Notes under the pieces: model-generated | Told to the model about the DNA's origin: nothing | Database searches by the model: none | The model's input: only the letters and a program-made list of their open reading frames with translations | Position numbers and translations under genes: made by a program | Assembly (NCBI GenBank): GCA_942492825.1 | Contig: OW818635.1 | Location: 62,001 to 126,000 of the forward strand | Direction of reading: 5' to 3' | Length of the DNA stretch: 64,000 bases | From: GWE2-51-13 sp942492825 | GTDB taxonomy: Bacteria > Bacillota_I > Bacilli_A > Erysipelotrichales > Erysipelotrichaceae | In this document: in pieces, positions 1-9,109 of the stretch | Layout of the letters: every line of letters begins with the position of its first letter | How positions within the stretch are numbered: the first letter of the stretch is position 1

Positions 1-1546
1 TTATGATGCCGGAATATATGCCTTATTTTTCTTCCAGATGGTGTTTATGGATACGACCGTCACCATTCCGACCGGTGCCATGGCCGAGCGGGTGAAGTAT
101 TCCGCGATGGTCATCTCGTCATTCTTTATCTCCATCTTCCTCTACCCGCTTTTCGCCAATTGGGTGTGGGGCGGAGGATGGTTGGCTGCGATCGGTAGAA
201 ATTTTGGGTTTGGACATGGTGTGGTCGATTTCGCCGGTTCTGCGGTCGTCCACAGTATGGGCGGTATGATCGCCCTTGCAGGAGCGATTGTTTTGGGACC
301 TCGCATCGGGAAGTTTAAAAAGGACGGGACAGCACGTGCTTTTCCGGGACACGACATTCCGATGGCGATCATCGGAACAATCATTCTTTTCTTTTGTTGG
401 TTCGCCTTTAATGCCGGATCCACATTGAACGCCTCGGACTTCCGCTTGGCGGTTGTCGCAACGAATACGATGATTGCCGGTGCGATCGGCGGATTGGTCG
501 CCATGTTCTACATGTGGGCGAAGTTCGGGAAACCCGATCCTTCGATGACTGCCAACGGCGCACTTGCCGGGCTTGTCGCTATCACGGCACCCTGTGCGTT
601 TGTTAATGGATTGACGTCATTGTTTATTGGAGCCGTGGCAGGAATCTTGGTTTGCCTATCTGTACCGTTTGTTGAAAACAAACTACGTCTGGATGATCCG
701 GTCGGAGCGATTTCGGTCCATGGTGTCAACGGATTCTGGGGCGTAATCGCGGTAGGATTGTTTGCGGACGGTGTGTATGGCGAAGGGTTGAATGGGGTTG
801 CCGGCGGCGTACGCGGACTCTTTTATGGCGATCCTTCGCAATTGGTTGCCCAGTTGATTGCCTTGGTTGTCTTGGTAATATGGGGTTTTGGATTATCTTA
901 TGGATTCTTTAAGTTGCTGGATAAAGTTTGGGGATTGCGCGTTACGCCGGAAGATGAATTAGAAGGCTTGGATGGACCCGAGATGGGGATCCTTGCGTAT
1001 CCGGACTTAATGTTGACACGATCGGAATTGGATTATGACTCCCACGATAACGTCCGAATTCGACAGTTAGAACGGTTCAACTATTATGCGAAAGTAAGGG
1101 CAAACAACAGCGAAGGGGATGAAGTGCGCATCGATCAAGCCGTTCCGGTCGAGTTGGTAACCGAACCGTCGCATAGTGTGATTGCCGATGTCAAAATGAC
1201 GAAGATCGATATCATCACACGCCAAAGCAAGTTCGAAGAGCTTAAGGAAGCGATGAATGAAATCGGTATTACGGGAATGACCGTTACGCAGGTACTCGGA
1301 TGCGGGATTCAAAAAGGGAAATCGGAATTCTATCGTGGTGTCGAGACGGAGCTCAATCTTCTTCCGAAAGTTCAAATCGAGATCGTCGTCGCTAAAGTTC
1401 CGGTTCGCAAAGTCATCGACACGGCGAAAAGGATCTTGTATACCGGGCATGTCGGCGATGGTAAGATTTTCGTCTATGACGTTGAGAATGTCATCAAAGT
1501 CCGTACCGGCGAAGAAGGATATGATGCCCTGCAGGATGTGGAATAG
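1..1546 (+). CDS. amt: Ammonium transporter Amt fused to a C-terminal PII (GlnK-type) domain, 5' partial
   Basis: The reading frame is open to the left edge (from base 2), and the first residues already match the Amt core (FFQMVFMDTTVTIPTGAMAER), so the true start lies outside the window. Conserved Amt pore stretches include VVHSMGGMIALAGA and HGVNGFWG. The last ~115 residues, from the ATG at 1196, form a complete PII signalling domain: MTKIDIITRQSKFEEL, GITGMTVTQVLGCG, a T-loop, and TGHVGDGKIFVYDVENVIKVRTGEE. The nucleotide-binding QKG of the T-loop is kept. The tyrosine uridylylated in enteric PII (Tyr51) is Thr here (YRGVET). PII domains sense ATP/ADP and 2-oxoglutarate and block the Amt pore, so the fusion probably gates its own channel. 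It is followed by a terminator shared with rnj. Confidence 0.95.
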   Translation, partial: YDAGIYALFFFQMVFMDTTVTIPTGAMAERVKYSAMVISSFFISIFLYPLFANWVWGGGWLAAIGRNFGFGHGVVDFAGSAVVHSMGGMIALAGAIVLGPRIGKFKKDGTARAFPGHDIPMAIIGTIILFFCWFAFNAGSTLNASDFRLAVVATNTMIAGAIGGLVAMFYMWAKFGKPDPSMTANGALAGLVAITAPCAFVNGLTSLFIGAVAGILVCLSVPFVENKLRLDDPVGAISVHGVNGFWGVIAVGLFADGVYGEGLNGVAGGVRGLFYGDPSQLVAQLIALVVLVIWGFGLSYGFFKLLDKVWGLRVTPEDELEGLDGPEMGILAYPDLMLTRSELDYDSHDNVRIRQLERFNYYAKVRANNSEGDEVRIDQAVPVELVTEPSHSVIADVKMTKIDIITRQSKFEELKEAMNEIGITGMTVTQVLGCGIQKGKSEFYRGVETELNLLPKVQIEIVVAKVPVRKVIDTAKRILYTGHVGDGKIFVYDVENVIKVRTGEEGYDALQDVE

Positions 1547-1684
1547 AAGCGAGATAGCTTATATTTCTAAACTGACGAGATATTGTACACGTTGTTGGAT
1601 GTTGTTTCTTTGGTGGAACGATGCTAAGAAGAAGCTATGTATCAGTGTGCATGATGTATTTTTTTGTGATAACCTATAGATCAA

Positions 1685-1725
1685 AGAAAAGGACTCGAGA
1701 GTCCTTTTCTGTTGATTGTTTTTCT
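1685..1725. terminator. Bidirectional terminator between amt and rnj
   Basis: A perfect 11-bp stem (1685-1695 with 1700-1710, loop CGAG) lies between convergent genes. It is followed by a T-rich stretch on the + strand. Confidence 0.75.
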
Positions 1726-1748
1726 TCTGTATGCTTAGTCCGTTATCA

Positions 1749-3518
1749 TTAAACGGATTTCTTGGCATATCCGGCCATGGCAGCCTTTTGATTTAAGATG
1801 ACCGGTACGACGATCGGATTACGACGCGTCTTTTGGTAGAGGAAGGGTTCCAAGGAACTGCGGATGGAATTCTTCAGTTCACCGAACGTGGTCTTGTTTT
1901 GCATCGTCTTTTTCAATGCGTCATAAACGATCATTTCGGCTTCCTTTAATAACGTTTGGTTCTCTTTGATAAAGACGAAACCACGCGATACAATCGAAGG
2001 ACGGCAGAGGATCTTGTTGTATCGAGAATCGATGGTCACGATGACGGAAACCAGTCCGTTATCACCCAAGATTTTACGATCACGCAAGACCGAGGTGCTC
2101 AATCCGGTCGCATCGTTCCCGTCGACATAGATGTCGTCGGTCGGGATGCGGGTATCGCTCATGAAGACTTCTTCGTTGCGCAATACGACGGCATCACCGT
2201 TGGAGCAAATAAATATGTTCTGCGGATCGACGCCGGTTTCCACCGCATACGACGCATGTTGCTTCAACATCTTGTATTCGCCATGCATCGGCATGAAGTA
2301 TTTCGGCTTGATCAGCTGCAACATCAACTTCTGTTCTTCTTGCGATGCATGCCCGGTGGTATGGATCGAGTTGAGCGGACTATTGGTCAAGACGTTGGCG
2401 CCGGCACGGGTCAAGCGGTTGACCACGCTGGAAACGCTTAATGCGTTGCCCGGGATCGGGCTGCTGGAGAAGACAACGGTGTCTCCCGGAATGATCTTAA
2501 TGAAACGATGGGTACCGTTGGCGATCCGAGATAATGCGGCCAGCGGTTCGCCTTGCGATCCCGTACACAAGATGACAACCTTGTTGGCGGGGGTATGTGC
2601 GAGTTGCTCGGGTGTTAAGAAATGTTCGTCACCGAAGGGAATATGGCCTAATTTCTTACCGATTTGCACGACGTTTTCCATCGAACGTCCGAAGACGACG
2701 ACTTTACGTCCGCAAGCGATGGCTGCCTCGATGATTTGACGTACCCGGTAAACATTGGATGCGAAGGTCGCAACGATCATCCGTCCTTGCGCTTTTCGAG
2801 TGATCGCTAACAGGGAAGCCGCGACTTTCTTTTCGGAAATTGAGAACCCCGAGACACCGGAATTGGTGGAATCGCTCATCAATAAGGTAACGCCGATCTG
2901 TCCGATATAAGCCATGACTTGGTAGTCGGAATTGGATCCGACCGGAGTCAAGTCGAACTTAAAGTCACCGGTTTCGACGATGCGTCCGTTGGGTGTGTTG
3001 ATCAGTACTCCCAGACTATCCGGGATGGAGTGGACGGTATTGAAGAATCCGACTTTAAAATGCGTCGTCTCGACCCGCGATGTATCGTCGATCAATTTCA
3101 ATTTGACCTGATTCATCATGCGTCGTTCTTCGAGCTTCTTGGTGATCAACGCAGCCGCGAAACGCGGTGCGTAAATTGTATCGATCTTTACCGATTGCAT
3201 CAAAAACGGGATGCCCCCGATATGGTCTTCATGACCGTGGGTGATGATCAAGGCTTTGATTTTATGTTGGTTACGCACTAAATAGGAATAATCGGGAATG
3301 ACGTAATCGACTCCCAATAGATTCTCCTCAGGGAAACGGATCCCCGCGTCGATGATGATGATTTCGTCGTCATGCTCGATGCAGTACATATTTTTACCGA
3401 CTTCACCCAGACCTCCCAAGGCATAAACCAAGGTATCCGTGGTCGGATTATAGCGTTTTTCTCCAGACTCCGTCCTCACCTGTTGATCGGTGCCTGTTTT
3501 CGTATTCGTTTGTTTCAT
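1749..3518 (-). CDS. rnj: Ribonuclease J
   Basis: This is a metallo-beta-lactamase/beta-CASP ribonuclease of 589 aa, close to the usual RNase J length plus a ~25-residue polar N-terminal tail. The zinc motif THGHEDHIGG is present, with the DAGIRFPEE and ETGDFKFD elements of the family and the C-terminal IVSRGFVFIKE region. RNase J performs 5'-3' exonuclease and endonuclease steps of mRNA decay and rRNA maturation in Gram-positive bacteria. The start is supported by AAAGGAG nine bases upstream. It lies 24 bases downstream of def on the same strand, so the two are probably one transcript. Confidence 0.96.
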   Translation of the reverse strand: MKQTNTKTGTDQQVRTESGEKRYNPTTDTLVYALGGLGEVGKNMYCIEHDDEIIIIDAGIRFPEENLLGVDYVIPDYSYLVRNQHKIKALIITHGHEDHIGGIPFLMQSVKIDTIYAPRFAAALITKKLEERRMMNQVKLKLIDDTSRVETTHFKVGFFNTVHSIPDSLGVLINTPNGRIVETGDFKFDLTPVGSNSDYQVMAYIGQIGVTLLMSDSTNSGVSGFSISEKKVAASLLAITRKAQGRMIVATFASNVYRVRQIIEAAIACGRKVVVFGRSMENVVQIGKKLGHIPFGDEHFLTPEQLAHTPANKVVILCTGSQGEPLAALSRIANGTHRFIKIIPGDTVVFSSSPIPGNALSVSSVVNRLTRAGANVLTNSPLNSIHTTGHASQEEQKLMLQLIKPKYFMPMHGEYKMLKQHASYAVETGVDPQNIFICSNGDAVVLRNEEVFMSDTRIPTDDIYVDGNDATGLSTSVLRDRKILGDNGLVSVIVTIDSRYNKILCRPSIVSRGFVFIKENQTLLKEAEMIVYDALKKTMQNKTTFGELKNSIRSSLEPFLYQKTRRNPIVVPVILNQKAAMAGYAKKSV

Positions 3519-3542
3519 AGTAAAGACTCCTTTATCGTCGAG

Positions 3543-4109
3543 CTATTCGATGAATAGCGCGTTTTCTTGTATGTGCCACGGATCCTTCAGATCGATGTGG
3601 TCGTAAAACAGTACGCCGTGTAAATGGTCGATCTCATGTTGGAGAACGATCGCCAAATACCCGCTCGCACGGAATTCCACTTCTTTTTGTTCGAGAACGT
3701 CGAAAGCGCGCACCTTGATACGGGCGCTGCGATAGACATAACCTTGATGCGCTTCTTCCACCGATAAACATCCCTCGCCATATTTCAGCGCGGATTTTTG
3801 GATCGAATTCGAAATGATCTTCGGATTAGCCAGAACCATATCGATGGTCCGGATCTCATCGCCGACTTCCTCGTCGACGCTGACGCAGATGATCTGGCGC
3901 ATTACGCCGATCTGCGGTGCCGCCAAACCGACCGCCGGTTTCAAATTGTATTTTTCGGCTTTATCTTCTTCGCGTGAATCCGCGACGTAACGCAAGAGGG
4001 ATTTACCAAGCGCGATATCTTTTTTCATCATCGGAATCGGCACGAGCACGGACTTATCCCGTAGCTTTGGTTGCGTGTCCTTTACGATGGTATCATAATT
4101 TATTCTCAT
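3543..4109 (-). CDS. def: Peptide deformylase
   Basis: This enzyme removes the N-formyl group from nascent proteins. All three metal-site motifs are visible: GLAAPQIG, EGCLS and QHEIDH. At 188 aa, with an insertion between motifs I and II, it fits the longer type 2 Gram-positive deformylases. The GAGG ribosome site is near the ATG. The gene heads a def-rnj operon. A sigma-A promoter sits about 80 bases upstream (4187-4215), leaving a moderate leader. Confidence 0.96.
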   Translation of the reverse strand: MRINYDTIVKDTQPKLRDKSVLVPIPMMKKDIALGKSLLRYVADSREEDKAEKYNLKPAVGLAAPQIGVMRQIICVSVDEEVGDEIRTIDMVLANPKIISNSIQKSALKYGEGCLSVEEAHQGYVYRSARIKVRAFDVLEQKEVEFRASGYLAIVLQHEIDHLHGVLFYDHIDLKDPWHIQENALFIE

Positions 4110-4186
4110 ATCAAAACCTCGATTTTCCGCTTTGGAAAAGAATTGGCGCCGAGATGATATCTTCTAACCGCTTCTTTATCGTTCTT

Positions 4187-4215
4187 ATTATAACGGATGC
4201 GAAGTGGGATGTATA
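4187..4215 (-). promoter_or_regulatory. Promoter of def-rnj
   Basis: On the minus strand there is a TATACA -35 (4210-4215), a 17-base spacer and a consensus TATAAT -10 (4187-4192). Confidence 0.6.
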
Positions 4216-4243
4216 GAAAAATGATGCGAGTCATTCGGGTTTG

Positions 4244-4252
4244 TGATAAAAT
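4244..4252 (+). promoter_or_regulatory. Extended -10 element before azlC
   Basis: TGA followed by TAAAAT (one mismatch to the extended -10 consensus) lies 21 bases before the azlC start. There is no clear -35. Confidence 0.45.
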
Positions 4253-4273
4253 GCTACGAAAAGGGGGCGACGT

Positions 4274-4951
4274 ATGAAACTATTGAAGAAAGCGTTGATC
4301 GATTCGCTCCCGGTCATGATGGGGTATTTGGTGGTCGGTATGGCCTATGGCGTTTATGCGCGCGATGCGGGGATTTCCATCGGCGATACGATCCTCGCCG
4401 ATCTTGCGATCTACGCCGGATCGATGCAGTTTGTGACCGTCGGCCTTTTGAATACTGCGCCGGCGTTTTTAACGGTTGCGCTTTTGACTTTATTGGTAAA
4501 TTTCCGTCATCTTTTTTATGGTTTGCCCCTCATTGAGGAATACAAAGGGGCGAAGGGATGGAAGTTTTATTTGATTTACGCGCTTACCGATGAAACCTTC
4601 GCGTTGACCCAACAAAAACTAAATTTGGAAAAGAAGGATAAACTTCGTTACTATATTCTGATTTCCTTGTTGGACCAATCCTATTGGGTATTCGGTTCGA
4701 TCTTGGGAATATTCGCCTTTGATTTGATCCCATTCTCCACCAACGGCGTCGAGTTCGCGATGACTGCCTTGTTTATGGTTCTATTTCTGGAAGCGATGCG
4801 AGATCGCGGTTGCCGACGCGACGGGTATGTCGCGTTATTTCTCTGTGTCGGATCCTTGATCCTTTTTCCGAAAGCCTACTTCGTGGTGATCGCGCTACTT
4901 GCAATCACGCTTTATACCGTTTTCGCGAAGGGGGTACGATCGCATGAATAA
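4274..4951 (+). CDS. azlC: AzlC-family branched-chain amino acid exporter, large subunit
   Basis: This 225-aa integral membrane protein carries the AzlC signature near the N-terminus (LPVMMGYLVVGMAYGVYARDAG) and the NFRHLFYGL segment. With AzlD it forms an efflux system for branched-chain amino acids and analogues. AGGGGG lies eight bases before the ATG. The stop overlaps the start of azlD by eight bases, the usual coupled arrangement. Confidence 0.93.
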   Translation: MKLLKKALIDSLPVMMGYLVVGMAYGVYARDAGISIGDTILADLAIYAGSMQFVTVGLLNTAPAFLTVALLTLLVNFRHLFYGLPLIEEYKGAKGWKFYLIYALTDETFALTQQKLNLEKKDKLRYYILISLLDQSYWVFGSILGIFAFDLIPFSTNGVEFAMTALFMVLFLEAMRDRGCRRDGYVALFLCVGSLILFPKAYFVVIALLAITLYTVFAKGVRSHE

Positions 4952-5267
4952 CGCATTGGTCTTTCTGACCGTCGGTTTGATTACGTTTGGACTGCGGGCT
5001 CTACCTTTTGTTTTATTTGCGAAGTATCCGATGCCATTGTGGCTGATCGATCTTTCGAAGCGAATTCCGGTTATGATTTTGGGCCTATTGGTAATCTATG
5101 CGCTCAAAGACACACGCTTTTCAAATCCAACATATGGCATTCCAGAAGGGATTGCGTTGGCGATCGTCATTGGCTTGCAGCTTAAGTTTCGCAACGCGCT
5201 TTTAAGCATCCTGTTATCGACGCTTACCTATATCGTGTTGTTGCAGGTTTGCGCTTCTTCTTTTTGA
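4944..5267 (+). CDS. azlD: AzlD-family branched-chain amino acid exporter, small subunit
   Basis: This 107-aa protein has about four membrane segments and the AzlD pattern (FLTVGLITFGLRALPF, then RIPVMILGLLVIYAL). The start at 4944 is chosen because AGGGGG precedes it by nine bases and the residues from MNNALVF fit the family; the open frame extends farther upstream without support. It is translated with azlC. Confidence 0.92.
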   Translation: MNNALVFLTVGLITFGLRALPFVLFAKYPMPLWLIDLSKRIPVMILGLLVIYALKDTRFSNPTYGIPEGIALAIVIGLQLKFRNALLSILLSTLTYIVLLQVCASSF

Positions 5268-5302
5268 GGATGAAATTTGATAGAATGAGACCGAGGAATC
5301 TT

Positions 5303-6496
5303 ATGCGCACGAAAAAACCGAGAATTTCTTTCCATATGCCGAAAGGCTTTGACTTAACAATTCAGATCTGTACCTTGGTCTTAGCCGTTTTCGGTTCGAT
5401 CATGGTCGTTTCCGCGTCGATGACAATCACGTCGACTTCGACCGACTTGCTTTTGGTCGGTGCCAAGCAGATCTTTTACATCTTGATCGGATATGCGGGC
5501 ATGCTTTTTTTAGCCCGTTATTTTTCGTTTTCGTTTGTGAAACGTCACATTATCGGACTTGTGATCGTCACCTTTATTCTGCTTACCTTGACCTTGTTTT
5601 TCCCGGAAGTCAACGGTGCCAAAGCGTGGATCCGCATTCCGTTTCCACTCATTGAGTTCACCATCCAACCGGCTGAGTTTGCCAAAATGATTGCGCTTTT
5701 GATGTTTGCGGTCTATCTGGGCGATTTACCGAAAAACATTTCGCAAAAACCCGGCGAGATCGTCGGTCCGCCATTGTATGTCTTGATCGCCATGTTCTTT
5801 CTAATGGTCTTCCTTCAAAAAGACTTAGGAACGGCGGTCGTCTTTTTCGCCATCTGTTTCTTTGTGTTCTTTCTCCCCAGTCATCGTAAACTGGTGATGT
5901 GGCAGCGTGCCGCCATGATTTCGTTTCTGTTCGGTGCGGTGTTCATCGCATTTATCTTAAGTGATCCCGGCATCGCGTTGTTGAAGTCGTTGGATGCGGG
6001 AGGCTATCAAATCCAACGCTTCCTAGCGGCTTACAATCCCTTCGAGATCGCGCAGGAAGGCGGATATCAGATTATTTCCAGCTTGGTCGCATTTGTGAAG
6101 GGTAATTGGATGGGTGTCGGCTTGGGACGTTCATTACAGAAATATGGTTATCTACCGGCCGCACGTACCGACTTTATTTTGGCGATCGTCGCCGAAGAGA
6201 CGGGCATGGTAGGTGTCAGCGTGATCTTGTTGCTGTATGCATTTCTGATCTATCGTTTGTTTAAAGGAGCGATCCGTGCGACGGATGATAAGAGTCGGAT
6301 GACCTTGACCGGTATCGCATTGTATTTATTACTTCACTTTATACTGAATGTCGGTGGTGTCACCGCATTGATTCCGTTGACCGGGGTTCCGTTACTCTTT
6401 ATTTCGCAAGGCGGTTCGAGTACGATGGCGATCTTCTTCGCGATCGGTATCGCACAAAACATCTTAATCAAACAAAAGAACGAGGCAAAGGTATGA
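5303..6496 (+). CDS. FtsW/RodA/SpoVE-family peptidoglycan polymerase
   Basis: This is a SEDS glycosyltransferase of about 397 aa with roughly ten membrane segments. It polymerises lipid II into glycan strands with a partner class B PBP. Visible family features are PAEFAKM, ARTDFILAIVAEETG and PLTGVPLLFISQGGSS; the last has Q where FtsW/RodA usually have Y. Upstream in-frame starts exist at 5249 (TTG), 5270 and 5285. The ATG at 5303 is preferred because GAGG lies seven bases before it. The sequence does not settle whether this is the FtsW or the RodA paralogue. The stop overlaps rsmD by four bases. Confidence 0.9.
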   Translation: MRTKKPRISFHMPKGFDLTIQICTLVLAVFGSIMVVSASMTITSTSTDLLLVGAKQIFYILIGYAGMLFLARYFSFSFVKRHIIGLVIVTFILLTLTLFFPEVNGAKAWIRIPFPLIEFTIQPAEFAKMIALLMFAVYLGDLPKNISQKPGEIVGPPLYVLIAMFFLMVFLQKDLGTAVVFFAICFFVFFLPSHRKLVMWQRAAMISFLFGAVFIAFILSDPGIALLKSLDAGGYQIQRFLAAYNPFEIAQEGGYQIISSLVAFVKGNWMGVGLGRSLQKYGYLPAARTDFILAIVAEETGMVGVSVILLLYAFLIYRLFKGAIRATDDKSRMTLTGIALYLLLHFILNVGGVTALIPLTGVPLLFISQGGSSTMAIFFAIGIAQNILIKQKNEAKV

Positions 6497-7071
6497 GAAT
6501 CGTCGGCGGTAAACATCGATCACGTATCCTTACCACGATCGACGGGAAACAAACCCGACCTACCTTAGACAAAGTACGCGAAGCGCTCTTTGGACGGTTA
6601 GGCAATTGGGTCGAAGGGAAAACCATCTTGGATCTGTTTGCGGGAAGCGGAAGTGTTGCACTGGAAGGTATTTCTCGGGGGATGATTTCAGCCGTGTTAG
6701 TGGATGGCAGCGCCACCGCGATTGATGTGATTTCGAAGAACATTACAAGTCTTAAAGAAGAAAAGCAGTGCATGGTATTACGCATGGAAGCGACGCAGGC
6801 ATTGAGGTATCTTAAAAACAAATCCAAGCGTTTCGATCTCATTTTTCTGGATCCACCTTATGGAAAGGTAGATCTGAGTAAGATATTGAAGAGTATCGAA
6901 ACCTACGGATTACTCAATCCCGACGGCATCATCGTCGTGGAAACCTTGGATGAAGAACCCTTACATTATGAATCGTATGTTCTCGATAAGAAAATGACCT
7001 ACGGTATCACCGCATTGCATTACCTAAGGAGGAACGAAGATGCTGAAAGCGATCTATCCGGGATCCTTTGA
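6493..7071 (+). CDS. rsmD: 16S rRNA (guanine966-N2)-methyltransferase RsmD
   Basis: This 192-aa SAM-dependent methyltransferase begins MRIVGGKHRSR, typical of RsmD. The SAM loop is DLFAGSGSVALEGISRG and the catalytic motif is LDPPYGK. It methylates G966 of 16S rRNA. It overlaps the preceding SEDS gene by four bases and coaD by 32 bases; the rsmD-coaD pairing is a common Bacillota arrangement. Confidence 0.95.
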   Translation: MRIVGGKHRSRILTTIDGKQTRPTLDKVREALFGRLGNWVEGKTILDLFAGSGSVALEGISRGMISAVLVDGSATAIDVISKNITSLKEEKQCMVLRMEATQALRYLKNKSKRFDLIFLDPPYGKVDLSKILKSIETYGLLNPDGIIVVETLDEEPLHYESYVLDKKMTYGITALHYLRRNEDAESDLSGIL

Positions 7072-7519
7072 TCCTGTGACCTACGGACATTTGGATGTCA
7101 TCAAACGGGCGGCATCCCTCTTCGATGCGTTGGATGTCATCGTTATGCACAATCCCAACACGACCTCGTACTTCTCGATCGAAGAACGGATCGCAATGCT
7201 GAAAAAAGTCACCAAAGATCTACCCAATGTTGTCGTACATACGCGGAAGGGATTGGCGGTCGACGCAGCACGCGATTTCGGCGCCAATGTCTTGATTCGC
7301 GGGATCCGAGCGGTCATGGACTTCGAGTATGAACTCCAGCAAGCCACGGCCAATATGATTTTGGCCAATGACATCGAAACCGTGTTCCTCCTCACCAAAC
7401 CCGAGTATTCCTTTCTCTCATCCTCCGCGGTCAAACAGATCGCGCTAAATGGCGGAGACCTGAGTAAATTCGTACCGCCTGAGATTAAAGATGACATTCT
7501 GAGTAAATTCAAGAAATAG
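7040..7519 (+). CDS. coaD: Phosphopantetheine adenylyltransferase
   Basis: This enzyme of coenzyme A synthesis transfers AMP to 4'-phosphopantetheine. The nucleotidyltransferase motif YPGSFDPVTYGHLDVI, the NVLIRGIRAVMDFEYE segment and the C-terminal SFLSSSAVKQIA block are all intact, and the length of 159 aa is typical. AAGGAGG precedes the ATG inside the end of rsmD. The stop codon lies inside the left arm of a terminator hairpin. Confidence 0.97.
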   Translation: MLKAIYPGSFDPVTYGHLDVIKRAASLFDALDVIVMHNPNTTSYFSIEERIAMLKKVTKDLPNVVVHTRKGLAVDAARDFGANVLIRGIRAVMDFEYELQQATANMILANDIETVFLLTKPEYSFLSSSAVKQIALNGGDLSKFVPPEIKDDILSKFKK

Positions 7520-7539
7520 GAGAAATCCTGTTTCTTTTT
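7511..7539 (+). terminator. Terminator of coaD
   Basis: An 11-bp stem with one G-T wobble (7511-7521 with 7526-7536) has a GAAA tetraloop and a T-run. The coaD stop codon is inside the stem. Confidence 0.8.
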
Positions 7540-7629
7540 AAAAATGAAATCACAAATTCGTTCTTGTCCTAAGTTTCAAAATCTAGGCGAAGTTTGATTT
7601 GAATAAATACGAGTTAATGCCGGAATTTT

Positions 7630-8466
7630 TCAATTCTGATAATTACGTAATAGTGAATTCAAGGTATACATAATCTCTTCGAACGTAATTCCACTAGCAT
7701 AATTATAGTTCTTTGCGTAGGATATCCATCGTTCTTTTAAGTTTGGACTATTACTGATTTCGTTCATTCTCTGATCGATATTTAATAGAAAATAAGATGT
7801 TTCCCGATGCAATGAAGTAGAGCGAAGTGCTTTATAGAAAACTTCAACATCGAAGTCTTGAGTCATTGACAGAATATGCACATCGTAAAAGTCTCTTGGC
7901 CGAGTATTCAGCTCACCTCTTCTCAAAATGGTTTCAACCTTTTCTGCTAGGACAGTCTCCACATTGTATGCCCAAATGCCAATAGAATCATTCTCAAAAA
8001 TCTTTTTATAAAGAAACTGCACTTCTTTTGGTGTGATTGCATCTCCTGTCGTGATATCGATATGCATTGGCGTTTTTATTGTGTCGTAGAAAGAGGCTAG
8101 ATTCATTCGGAAACCACCATAGATATCTTCCTGACGTATCGTTTCAATTCCCAAAAAATGGAAAGTGACATCATCTTGAATTTCGATGCAACATATATCT
8201 TGAATCGCATTTACTAATGTTTCAGGATTCAGGGGATAGTTTTTAATGGTAATGTCCATATCCATCGTCGTTCGATTCGCGATACCAACAAGTGATGAAA
8301 TCAGCAGCCCACCTTTAAGGATAAACTTATCTCTATATTCCGATTTTGATAATCTCTCTAAGAATCGCTCAAACATGTAGCTCTGAAGGAGAACCTGTGC
8401 TGACAGATCGCTCTGAAGGGCAAGGTCACGTATCCGATATTTCAAGCTCATCGCTTTCCCGTTCAT
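7630..8466 (-). CDS. AbiEii-type nucleotidyltransferase toxin (type IV toxin-antitoxin)
   Basis: This 278-aa protein belongs to the AbiEii/AbiGii family of nucleotidyltransferase-like toxins, some of which modify tRNA ends. Visible motifs are FILKGGLLISS, the acidic RTTMDMDI pair and the C-terminal ETVLAEKVETILRRGELNTRPRDFYDVHIL block. It overlaps its antitoxin gene by four bases, the usual AbiE order. The start is either 8466 (MNGKAM) or the second Met at 8451, which has GGGAAAG before it. The pair is clearly more AT-rich than its neighbours, suggesting horizontal acquisition. Such systems act in abortive phage infection. Confidence 0.9.
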   Translation of the reverse strand: MNGKAMSLKYRIRDLALQSDLSAQVLLQSYMFERFLERLSKSEYRDKFILKGGLLISSLVGIANRTTMDMDITIKNYPLNPETLVNAIQDICCIEIQDDVTFHFLGIETIRQEDIYGGFRMNLASFYDTIKTPMHIDITTGDAITPKEVQFLYKKIFENDSIGIWAYNVETVLAEKVETILRRGELNTRPRDFYDVHILSMTQDFDVEVFYKALRSTSLHRETSYFLLNIDQRMNEISNSPNLKERWISYAKNYNYASGITFEEIMYTLNSLLRNYQN

Positions 8467-9056
8467 AACAATATTTCCAAATAATGCTTAAGAATCTTTT
8501 CAATTTTCAGTTCTCTAGCGTAACTCAACAGAAGCGAAATATCTGTGGATTTTGTCCGTGTATATTTCTTCAAAGCATCCGTCAAAAGTTGGACGTCGAT
8601 ACGATTTCGACTCCGAATGATATCACAAATCGTTCTTTCAACATTATAGACTTTAATTGGATTACCGTGATTACTCAACATCGTCACGACACCGAGTTGA
8701 TGAAGTTTTTTGTCGATGTAGTAGAATTTCATTTGATTCGACATATTTCCTACGACTTTGTATCCACTTGGGACAGTCGATGAATACAAATCGGGTGTCC
8801 GATCGGAAAGGTTATGCAGATAGAGAGCCGTTTCATGCGAGTAAACGATTTTCGGATACTTTGCTTGTGTCGAGTATAAAACATCTTCGATCGAATCGAT
8901 CGATACATAGATTCCACGCCCTACTTTGTCTAGTTTTCCTTCACTTACCATCATTTGCAAGTAGACTCTCGGAATATCATATGAAGATAGATCTGAGCTT
9001 ACGATCGTTCCATGTTGCTGCTTTAAAAGCTCTTCAAGTTTATCGGCGTGTTTCAT
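8463..9056 (-). CDS. AbiEi-type antitoxin and autorepressor
   Basis: This 197-aa protein has an N-terminal winged-helix-like region (SSYDIPRVYLQMMVSEGKL, VGRGIYV) and the AbiEi antitoxin domain (VYSHETALYLHNLSDR, NVERTICDIIRSR). In characterised AbiE systems the antitoxin binds repeats in its own promoter and counters the toxin without direct contact. GGAG lies seven bases before the ATG. The promoter and a perfect inverted repeat are immediately upstream. AT-rich, like its partner. Confidence 0.9.
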   Translation of the reverse strand: MKHADKLEELLKQQHGTIVSSDLSSYDIPRVYLQMMVSEGKLDKVGRGIYVSIDSIEDVLYSTQAKYPKIVYSHETALYLHNLSDRTPDLYSSTVPSGYKVVGNMSNQMKFYYIDKKLHQLGVVTMLSNHGNPIKVYNVERTICDIIRSRNRIDVQLLTDALKKYTRTKSTDISLLLSYARELKIEKILKHYLEILL

Positions 9057-9077
9057 GAGGATCTCCGTTCTTTACAA

Positions 9078-9109
9078 ATATACTTAGATTGTAAATGAAA
9101 TAAGTATAT
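9078..9109. promoter_or_regulatory. Inverted-repeat operator of the AbiE pair
   Basis: A perfect 9-bp inverted repeat (ATATACTTA at 9078-9086, TAAGTATAT at 9101-9109) with a 14-base spacer brackets the -10 box of the AbiE promoter, a natural place for autorepression. Confidence 0.65.
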
